A stretch of 5,046 nucleotides of DNA from the NCBI GenBank assembly GCA_030598165.1, contig JAUVQL010000107.1, positions 1 to 5,046 on the forward strand, read 5' to 3'. This document shows positions 1 to 5,046 of the stretch, piece by piece (position 1 is the first letter of the stretch; each line of letters starts with the position of its first letter). The translations under genes were made by a program, and so were the position numbers. Source of the stretch: Acidobacteriota bacterium. GTDB taxonomy: Bacteria; Acidobacteriota; Vicinamibacteria; Marinacidobacterales; SMYC01. Below the pieces are notes generated by a model. The model saw only the letters and a list, made by a program, of their open reading frames with translations. It did not search any database and was not told the origin of the DNA.

Positions 1-81
1 GACCGACGAGCAACGCAGCCAGACGGGATGGATCGGCGTTCGAATGTGACCGTAATTATGAAACGGGGTACTAAGGACTAG
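1..81 (+). CDS. Possible 3' end of a plus-strand gene (very uncertain)
   Basis: Frame 1 of the plus strand is open from the window edge to a TAG at 79-81, giving 26 codons that end in DRRSNVTVIMKRGTKD. The basic, beta-strand-like ending is faintly like the 'NRRVEIVI' tail of OmpA-type domains, but this is far too short to assign. If real, the gene would converge on the propeller gene that ends at 209. The other two plus frames also stop within the first 90 bases, so the open frame could be chance. No function is assigned. Confidence 0.2.
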   Translation, partial: DRRATQPDGMDRRSNVTVIMKRGTKD

Positions 82-150
82 AGGCCACGCAACATAAGGC
101 AAGAAACCAAGAAAGTTGCCTCACCACTTACCTGATGGTTACAGTCACAT
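82..150. other. Short intergenic stretch, nothing recognised
   Basis: This lies between the doubtful plus-strand stop at 81 and the T-tract that follows the propeller gene. I see no open frame with a ribosome binding site, no strong hairpin and no promoter pair on either strand. Confidence 0.4.
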
Positions 151-170
151 AAAAAAATACTGATTGTCAG
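151..170 (-). terminator. Weak terminator-like hairpin after the propeller gene
   Basis: On the minus strand, 38 bases past the stop codon at 209, CTGA-CAA-TCAG (170-160) forms a 4-bp stem with a 3-base loop. It is followed by TATTTTTTTATG, with seven T at 157-151. The T-tract and the position fit a rho-independent terminator, but the stem is very short and AT-containing, so the site may be weak or fortuitous. No better candidate lies between here and the window edge. Confidence 0.35.
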
Positions 171-172
171 GC

Positions 173-212
173 TTCTTGGATTCTCGAGTTCTTGAGTTCT
201 TGAATTCTCTAC
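173..212. repeat. Five imperfect tandem 8-bp repeats (TTCTTGAG type)
   Basis: On the plus strand the octamers are TTCTTGGA (173-180), TTCTCGAG (181-188), TTCTTGAG (189-196), TTCTTGAA (197-204) and a degraded TTCTCTAC (205-212). The array crosses the stop codon of the propeller gene (209-211), so the last unit has become part of its coding end. If the TAG were read through, the same frame would continue for 13 codons to a TGA. Similar TTCTTGA-rich tracts are known to me at gene ends in environmental bacteria, but I could not check this. Confidence 0.6.
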
Positions 213-3200
213 TCTATGCGGATCCAAGGGAGCTTGGCGGCTTCGATTTGTTGATTCAGTTCGGGGATAGAAGATTCGATCAATCGCTCCAACCGTTCGA
301 GCTCAACTTCAGCTTTTTTGTCCAAGGCAGCCGACCTTGCCCTCTGAGATTCGGTAGGTCCGTCGAGAGTTCCTTGCCGTACCGCGTCGCCATCGATCTC
401 AGAGAAAAGTCGACCGACTTGCATTTGAAGACTCGGATTGCGAAAAGACGGCCTCCCTCCCGAACCCACTAGTTGGGTTCGAATAGACTTGGCTTCGGTT
501 GCGACGTCCTTCGCTGACGTCCGAACCGCTTCCGGCGCTTCCTTACCAGGTCCTTCGAGAAAAGCTTCGATTTGCTCAACGATTTCTTTGGTGCGTCGAC
601 CCGCATCCCTTATCTCTACGACGAGCTTTCCTGATTCCATGAGAAAGTCAAAGCGTCTTGTTAGTTCATCCGCAGTAGTGTCGGCGACGGGGTCGATTCC
701 AACTTCGACGGTTGTGTCGCGCCGTTGGTCTCCTACGTTTAAACGTACTTTGTAGATTCCGGGAGGTACCAACGGACCTCTTGCCCGGGGTACACCTTCA
801 GGAGGAGATACTCTGAGGTCCCACACTACTCGGTTCATTCCTCGTTGGACGGGGCCATTGAGTTTCCGTATGTGACTGCCCTCGTCGTCGAAAATATCGA
901 TACTTATCTCATCATCGGAGTCGGCGCCCAGAAAGTAAGTCAAGATGGCGCCGTTGGGAGGATTCTTCCCGATGAACTGGCGTTGGGCTCCATAGCTCTC
1001 ATGTTTCCAAGGTAGGAAAGGATACGTCGCTCTAACATGAAAAAGCTCAACATCAGATTGCAGCAATTCCGTGGTCAGGTGCTCCAGTGGAATCAAGTCG
1101 TCCAAAATGTAAATCGCGCGTCCATGGGTCCCCACCACCAGATCGTTGTCGCGGGGATGGATGACGAGATCGTCGACGGGTACGGTTGGGAAGTTCCCTT
1201 TCATGCGGTACCAATGCTTCCCCCTGTCAATGGAGACGAAGAGCCCCGTTTCCGTTCCCGCGAACAAAAGATTGGCGTTTCTTGGATGTTCTACGACAAC
1301 ATTGACCCACCCCAGTTTGGGCAAGTTGGCTGAGAGGGGCTGCCAAGTTGCTCCAAAATCATCCGTTGTGAAAATGTAAGGAGAAAAATCATCCAGCCGG
1401 TGGCGGTCGAAGCAAGCATAAGCCCTGGCTTCGGACGCGTGGGACGCTACAACGCGACTCACGGCCGCTCTGTTGCCATCTAAACTGGGGAACTTACCCG
1501 ACAAGTTCGTCCAGGTCTCACCGCCATCCTGCGTGACTTGCACTGTTCCGTCATCGGCTCCAACCCAGATGAGACCGGATTTCAAAGGCGACTCATCGAT
1601 CGTGGTAAGAGTTCCCCATTGAGAAATACCGTCATGTCGCGAAAGAGTCTTCTCATCCGGTACGATACTCATGATCGGTAGCTCATCACGATCCTCTGCT
1701 CGCGTGAGGTCTTCCGTGGCGATCCATGTCTCTCCTCGGTCCCGCGAAGTGAAGAGACGATTTCCTCCCAAGAAAATAGTGTTGGAATCGTGAGGCGAAA
1801 TCCGAATGGGAGAAGTCCAATGAAATCGGTAGGACTCTTCCCCTTCGGCTGGGTAGGGTCGAATAGCTTTACGGTCACCTGTCTTGCGATTGAATCGAAC
1901 GATGTTTCCACCTTGGGACTCGGTATAAATGATATTTGGATCCCTGGGATCGACTTGCTGGTACATACCGTCCCCAAAGTTGATCTGGAACCAATCACCG
2001 TTGAGGATACCGATGTGATTGCGGGTGGCGCTTGGACCTCCCCATGAATGCGTATCTTGAGCCCCTGCGTAGATGAAATAGGGGTCTTGCATATCGACAT
2101 CAATGGCGTAGAACTGCGCTATGGGAATATTGTTGACCTTGTCCCAAGTTTTACTGCGGTCCCAGGAAAAGTAAAGACCCCCATCTCCTCCAAGAATGAG
2201 ATGCTGGTTATTGGCAGGGTTGACCCAAAGGGCATGGTGATCGCCATGCACGCCGATATCGTATACGGGCGTCATATCCGTGTTGTTTTGGAGCGTCTTT
2301 CCCCCATCATCGGATACATAGAAAGGAGCGCCTAGGACATATATCCGTTTCGCGTCCGTCGGATCGATCCGTAGTTTGCTGTAATACATAGGACGCGGGT
2401 TGAGTTTGTTGACCCGCTCCCAACTGTCCCCTCGATCCTCGGAGCGATAAAGTCCACCTTCGTGCGATTCAACTAGAGCGAAAAGAACTCGTGGGTCCTT
2501 GCGATAGATATCGATTCCAATTCTGCCCAAGTCCCCTTCCGGGAGTCCGTGGGAGAGCCTCTTCCAAGTTTTGCCGCCGTTCGTCGTCTTGTGTAGACCG
2601 CTTCCCGGTCCTCCTCCGTTGAAGCCCCAGGGAGTCCTGCGGCGTTGATAAGATGCCGCGTAGAGGATTTGAGGATTGACGGAGTCCAGGGCGATATCGA
2701 CCACGCCCGTGTCTTGGTCGATGTAGAGCATCTTCTCCCAACTCTCGCCTCCATCGGTTGTTCGGAACACGCCCCTTTCTTCGTTGGCTCCCCAGAGATG
2801 TCCGAGAGCAGCGACGTAGGCAATGTTGGGATTGCGTGGATGAACGACGATACGTGCGATGGATTGTGTATCGCGGAGCCCCATATGCCGCCAAGTTTTT
2901 CCGCCGTCCATGGATTTGTAGACGCCGTCTCCGAAGGTGGAGCTTTGCCGGTTATTGGGCTCACCCGTCCCAACCCAAACGATCTCTGGATCAGAGGGAG
3001 ACAGAGTCACATCTCCTATAGAAGAAGTCGTTTGGTCATCGAAAATCGCGTTCCACGTGGTGCCGTTGTTGGTGGTTTTCCACAAGCCTCCGGACGCCGT
3101 CCCGACATAGAAAATCCAGGGCTGAGATTCGATGACCGCCAGGTCGTCGATACGACCACCCATGACCGCAGGCCCGATCGAACGAAGTCTCAGGCCCTCT

Positions 3201-3298
3201 AGTAGCGTTTCATCTAGTTTCTGCGCGACCCCATATTGACTTCCGACAAACCAGGAACTGACGAGGATGAACCAGCAAATGACCGATCTTTTCTTCAC
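209..3298 (-). CDS. Secreted VPS10/BNR-type beta-propeller protein with eleven Asp-box repeats (glycosidase/sialidase-like, activity unknown)
   Basis: The product is 1029 aa. Residues 1-26 form a Sec signal peptide: basic MKKR, a hydrophobic stretch and a likely cut near GVA|QK. Residues about 35-740 carry Asp-box motifs (S/T-x-D/N-x-G-x-x-W) at 75, 129, 180, 238, 286, 329 (degenerate, SDDGGKTL), 378 (SWDRSKTW), 518, 589, 644 (one residue longer) and 689, as expected for one or two sortilin/VPS10-like propellers. Residues about 785-868 look like a beta-sandwich ending in PPGIYKVRL. Residues 875-1022 are charged and helical, possibly coiled coil. Such proteins are often called 'glycosyl hydrolase' or 'sialidase', but I see no RIP/RLP motif near the N-terminus and no clear sialidase arginine triad, so binding or scaffolding is as likely as catalysis. 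The GTG start is forced: an in-frame TAA lies two codons upstream, and the next Met (residue 46) would lose the signal peptide. The gene lies 106 bp downstream of the M24 gene on the same strand. Confidence 0.93.
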   Translation of the reverse strand: MKKRSVICWFILVSSWFVGSQYGVAQKLDETLLEGLRLRSIGPAVMGGRIDDLAVIESQPWIFYVGTASGGLWKTTNNGTTWNAIFDDQTTSSIGDVTLSPSDPEIVWVGTGEPNNRQSSTFGDGVYKSMDGGKTWRHMGLRDTQSIARIVVHPRNPNIAYVAALGHLWGANEERGVFRTTDGGESWEKMLYIDQDTGVVDIALDSVNPQILYAASYQRRRTPWGFNGGGPGSGLHKTTNGGKTWKRLSHGLPEGDLGRIGIDIYRKDPRVLFALVESHEGGLYRSEDRGDSWERVNKLNPRPMYYSKLRIDPTDAKRIYVLGAPFYVSDDGGKTLQNNTDMTPVYDIGVHGDHHALWVNPANNQHLILGGDGGLYFSWDRSKTWDKVNNIPIAQFYAIDVDMQDPYFIYAGAQDTHSWGGPSATRNHIGILNGDWFQINFGDGMYQQVDPRDPNIIYTESQGGNIVRFNRKTGDRKAIRPYPAEGEESYRFHWTSPIRISPHDSNTIFLGGNRLFTSRDRGETWIATEDLTRAEDRDELPIMSIVPDEKTLSRHDGISQWGTLTTIDESPLKSGLIWVGADDGTVQVTQDGGETWTNLSGKFPSLDGNRAAVSRVVASHASEARAYACFDRHRLDDFSPYIFTTDDFGATWQPLSANLPKLGWVNVVVEHPRNANLLFAGTETGLFVSIDRGKHWYRMKGNFPTVPVDDLVIHPRDNDLVVGTHGRAIYILDDLIPLEHLTTELLQSDVELFHVRATYPFLPWKHESYGAQRQFIGKNPPNGAILTYFLGADSDDEISIDIFDDEGSHIRKLNGPVQRGMNRVVWDLRVSPPEGVPRARGPLVPPGIYKVRLNVGDQRRDTTVEVGIDPVADTTADELTRRFDFLMESGKLVVEIRDAGRRTKEIVEQIEAFLEGPGKEAPEAVRTSAKDVATEAKSIRTQLVGSGGRPSFRNPSLQMQVGRLFSEIDGDAVRQGTLDGPTESQRARSAALDKKAEVELERLERLIESSIPELNQQIEAAKLPWIRIE

Positions 3299-3308
3299 AG
3301 GTTACTCC
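3299..3308 (-). promoter_or_regulatory. Ribosome binding site that fixes the GTG start of the propeller gene
   Basis: On the minus strand GGAG (3308-3305) lies six bases upstream of the GTG at 3298. The same bases sit inside ATG-GAG-TAA (3310-3302), a two-codon frame in phase with the gene. This excludes any upstream start. Confidence 0.7.
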
Positions 3309-3310
3309 AT

Positions 3311-3371
3311 AAAAAAAAGCCACAGAGGCACAGGGAAATCACATTACACGAACTCTCTGAGTCTCTGTGGC
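3311..3371 (-). terminator. Terminator- or attenuator-like hairpin with T8 tract between the two genes
   Basis: On the minus strand GCCACAGAG (3371-3363) pairs perfectly with CTCTGTGGC (3327-3319), a 9-bp stem closing a 35-base loop. Eight T (3318-3311) follow at once. This is the form of an intrinsic terminator for the M24 transcript, though the loop is long. Because the T-tract ends only three bases before the GGAG of the propeller gene, the structure would lie in that gene's leader on any read-through transcript and could act as an attenuator. I see no clear separate promoter for the propeller gene in the remaining space. Confidence 0.5.
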
Positions 3372-3378
3372 GATTTCC
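3319..3378. repeat. Interleaved inverted repeats of the 'gccacagaggcacag' type
   Basis: Two complementary pairs are interleaved on the plus strand: GCCACAGAG (3319-3327) with CTCTGTGGC (3363-3371), and GGAAATC (3334-3340) with GATTTCC (3372-3378). The order is A-B-A'-B', with A' and B' directly adjacent. This allows either an H-type pseudoknot or two mutually exclusive hairpins. The GCCACAGAGGCACAG phrase beside an A/T run resembles an extragenic repeat I have seen in many unrelated environmental bacterial genomes; this is recollection, not a search. Confidence 0.6.
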
Positions 3379-3404
3379 GCTCTGCTGTAAGCCAATAAGT
3401 CAGC

Positions 3405-4793
3405 CTACAGTGTCAAGAAAGACCACTCCTTTGTCGTCGGGACGCTTCCCTGGAGAATCCCTTTGTCCTTTGCAACCAGGCAACAATCCGAGGGGTTGTA
3501 ACCGAAACCGCCCTCTGGATTGTATAGGCCCGGCTCGACCGAGAAGGTCATGCCTTCCTCCAGCACTGTGGTATCACCGAGAGCGATATAGGGCGGCTGG
3601 TGGCCTTCCATTCCTTCGCCGTGGGCGGGACGATGGTAGATGTATTTGGCCATGCCGTTTTCGACTTGGTAGTCACACACTGCCTTGGCGACGTCACAGC
3701 AACGTACGCCTGCCTTGGACTCTCGAGCTTGGATATGGATGCACTCGTTTTGCACCTCCCACATCTTCTCGTGCTCGGGCGTCCAAGGAGCAATCTGGTA
3801 ACCGCGGTACTGTTCGCCTCCATGACCGCCAACCCGTACTGAGCCGGCCACCTGTAACGCGTCGCCTTTCTTGATTTTGTTGTGATGGAGTTGGTTGGGA
3901 TGAGGATAGGCCGTACCGATACCCGACCGGACCCCGACGCCGACAGAGATACCTACTGCCGTGTGTGGACGTCCGTCTCGTTTGATGTCTTTCATGATCA
4001 TGTCCATGCCCCACTCGGTGGCCGCCATCTTGACTTGCCAATCGGTGGCATCGGTGCCTTTTTCTAGGATGTAGTCTCTGGCGAAAGCGTGGATACGGCT
4101 CCAGTAGTCCATAGCCCGCTGGATGAGGGCAATCTCTTCGGGTGTCTTGACCATGCGCATCTTCATGCAGATATCGTCGACGGGCTCGAAGGACGCCTTC
4201 GGGAGGATTTCCATCATGTGTTTGTTGGCCTTGACGGAAGGCTGGTGGTCCAAAGCGATCTTCTTGTCGCCGTAGCCGAGTTTCTCGACCCCTTTGAGCA
4301 TCCACTCCGTCAGATCGACGGCTTCCCCGGTGACCACCTTGCCTTCATTAGGGAATCCACCGTCGGCATGATGGAAGTCGAAGTAATACTGGGCGGATGT
4401 ACTCCACCAGGTGTCGACGAGGTCGCGGTCCAATCCGGGATGGAACCAATGAAGCTCGAGGGCGTTCGTGGGAATGAAACACCAAAACGGCCTCTCGGTA
4501 GTGCTATGAAAGAGCCCCGTATAGTAGATGAGGTTCCAGCGGTTGCTGATGAGGATACCATCCAAACCACGCTCACCGAGCTTCTCCTGAAGTCGTTGCA
4601 CCGTCTTCTGATGCCACTCCAGCGGAAGGCGATCGAAGGTCGCGGGTTGCGGATGATCTGGGTTCTTTACGAGAAGGCTCTCGGAGCCACCACTGCCGGT
4701 GGCTTGCTCCTGGTTCGCGGCACAGTTGGGGGCCAACGTTGCCCCTAAGGCAACTGCGCCAGTTGCTTTGAGAAAATCTCGTCGATTGCTCAT
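3405..4793 (-). CDS. Tat-exported M24 (aminopeptidase P / creatinase fold) protein with a degenerate metal site
   Basis: The product is 462 aa. Residues 1-27 form a twin-arginine signal: NRRDFLK at 3-9, then the hydrophobic segment ATGAVALGATLAP, so the protein is probably exported folded. Residues about 57-205 match a creatinase-type N-terminal domain (DGILISNRWNLIYYTG, then ERPF). CMKMRMVKTPEE at 209-220 is the usual linker into the pita-bread domain, about 222-450. There the family landmarks are KKGD (308-311), AHGEG (390-394), GHQPP (397-401) and EEGMTFSVEPG (412-422). H391 and E420 occupy two of the five usual metal-ligand positions, but the others read A316, E327 and S435 instead of Asp, Asp and Glu. 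Peptidase activity is therefore doubtful; a creatinase-like metal-free hydrolase or an altered metal site is possible. The length is normal for the fold and no frameshift is seen. AGGAGG stands seven bases before the ATG and a promoter lies upstream, so this is probably the first gene of its transcript. Confidence 0.92.
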   Translation of the reverse strand: MSNRRDFLKATGAVALGATLAPNCAANQEQATGSGGSESLLVKNPDHPQPATFDRLPLEWHQKTVQRLQEKLGERGLDGILISNRWNLIYYTGLFHSTTERPFWCFIPTNALELHWFHPGLDRDLVDTWWSTSAQYYFDFHHADGGFPNEGKVVTGEAVDLTEWMLKGVEKLGYGDKKIALDHQPSVKANKHMMEILPKASFEPVDDICMKMRMVKTPEEIALIQRAMDYWSRIHAFARDYILEKGTDATDWQVKMAATEWGMDMIMKDIKRDGRPHTAVGISVGVGVRSGIGTAYPHPNQLHHNKIKKGDALQVAGSVRVGGHGGEQYRGYQIAPWTPEHEKMWEVQNECIHIQARESKAGVRCCDVAKAVCDYQVENGMAKYIYHRPAHGEGMEGHQPPYIALGDTTVLEEGMTFSVEPGLYNPEGGFGYNPSDCCLVAKDKGILQGSVPTTKEWSFLTL

Positions 4794-4806
4794 CCCTTCA
4801 CCTCCT
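4794..4806 (-). promoter_or_regulatory. Strong ribosome binding site of the M24 gene
   Basis: On the minus strand a full AGGAGG (4806-4801) lies seven bases upstream of the ATG at 4793. This supports that start, which also gives the intact Tat signal. Confidence 0.85.
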
Positions 4807-4851
4807 AATGAAGTTACATGAGATACTCACGCATGTGAATTCGACGGCGAG

Positions 4852-4880
4852 AATGTACCCAGACCTATAACATTAGTCAA
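4852..4880 (-). promoter_or_regulatory. Sigma70-like promoter of the M24 gene
   Basis: On the minus strand TTGACT (4880-4875; 5 of 6 consensus bases) and TACATT (4857-4852; 4 of 6) are separated by exactly 17 bases. Transcription would begin near 4845, giving a leader of about 50 bases. That leader contains a small bulged inverted repeat (ACATG at 4816-4820, CATGT at 4832-4836). A 9-base palindrome TCACTGTGA (4892-4900) lies 11 bases upstream of the -35 box and could be a regulator half-site, though it is short enough to be chance. Confidence 0.5.
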
Positions 4881-4976
4881 CTCGCTCAAAATCACTGTGA
4901 GGTGTGGGATGCAGAGGGAACGGAGCTGAGGGCACTTCCGGCAGTGTTCTCTTAGCTTTCTTGCGGCACGGGATGC

Positions 4977-5046
4977 CTACTCGGTCACGACAGGATTTCC
5001 TAGACCTTTCAAAAAGGCGTCCACACAGACAGGATCGAAGTCAACC
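4977..5046 (-). CDS. 3' end of an upstream gene, possibly HD-GYP-type (partial)
   Basis: On the minus strand the frame entering from the right edge is open for 22 codons to a TAG at 4979-4977. Its residues include DFDPVCVDAFLKGLG, then NPVVTE. The pattern FDP-x-x-V-D-A-F resembles the closing segment of HD-GYP phosphodiesterase domains ('HFDPxVVDAFL'), but the fragment is too short to be sure. The other two minus frames stop early. The gene would be co-directional with the M24 gene and end 183 bp before it. I see no T-tract terminator after it. A plus-strand open frame over the same bases has no ribosome binding site and is less likely. Confidence 0.4.
   Translation of the reverse strand, partial: VDFDPVCVDAFLKGLGNPVVTE

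Noticed and set aside
164..472. Plus-strand open frame of 102 codons starting in the octamer array
   Set aside because: Its beginning is just translated tandem repeat and the rest is antisense to the propeller gene's helical tail.
2645..3202. Plus-strand open frame of 185 codons
   Set aside because: It is antisense to the Asp-box region of the propeller gene, with no domain of its own.
3236..3874. Plus-strand open frame of 212 codons spanning the intergenic repeat
   Set aside because: It overlaps both minus-strand genes in antisense and translates the extragenic repeat. Its composition (many Arg, Pro and Ser) is typical of a shadow frame.
4089..4748. Plus-strand open frame of 219 codons
   Set aside because: It lies wholly antisense to the M24 gene, whose family motifs are unmistakable. 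It shows no recognisable domain and no good ribosome binding site.
3405..4793. DMSP lyase DddP, another M24-fold enzyme
   Set aside because: As I recall it, DddP keeps the paired Asp metal ligands and has no Tat signal. Here those Asp positions are A316 and E327, and the N-terminal part looks creatinase-like.
4752..4793. Lipoprotein signal at the Cys of the M24 N-terminus (APNC)
   Set aside because: The residues before Cys24 (A-P-N) do not fit a lipobox, and the RRDFLK motif with a weakly hydrophobic core fits a Tat signal better.
4931..4949. Hairpin after the upstream partial gene (CACT...AGTG around GCCGGA)
   Set aside because: The stem is only four base pairs and no T-tract follows on the minus strand, so it is not called a terminator.

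Overview
The window holds two complete genes, both on the minus strand and both encoding exported proteins, plus a probable gene end entering from the right edge and, much less surely, one from the left. Read in transcription order (right to left): (1) the last 22 codons of an unidentified gene, perhaps an HD-GYP-type protein; (2) a 183-bp intergenic gap with a sigma70-like promoter and a strong ribosome binding site; (3) a 462-aa Tat-exported protein of the M24 / creatinase fold; (4) a 106-bp gap with a strikingly structured repeat followed by eight T; (5) a 1029-aa secreted beta-propeller protein carrying eleven Asp-box (BNR) repeats, started from GTG; (6) an 8-bp tandem repeat across its stop codon and a weak terminator-like hairpin; (7) about 150 bp with little recognisable content.

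The organism cannot be named from this. A large VPS10/BNR-type exported propeller with a helical tail next to a Tat-signal M24 protein is a style common in Acidobacteriota, Gemmatimonadota, Planctomycetota, Bacteroidota/Rhodothermota and related environmental lineages (general knowledge, not a search). GC looks moderate. No tRNA, rRNA, insertion sequence, CRISPR array, phage gene or toxin/defence module is visible.

The two complete genes are co-directional and both products are predicted to leave the cytoplasm, so they may cooperate in handling extracellular peptides or small amide/guanidino compounds. This is inference from context only. The two points most worth a second look are the M24 protein, which by eye keeps only two of the five family metal ligands, and the intergenic element just upstream of the propeller gene, whose arms are arranged A-B-A'-B' (pseudoknot or alternative-pairing topology) and end in a T8 tract directly before the ribosome binding site. 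I see no convincing new multi-gene system.
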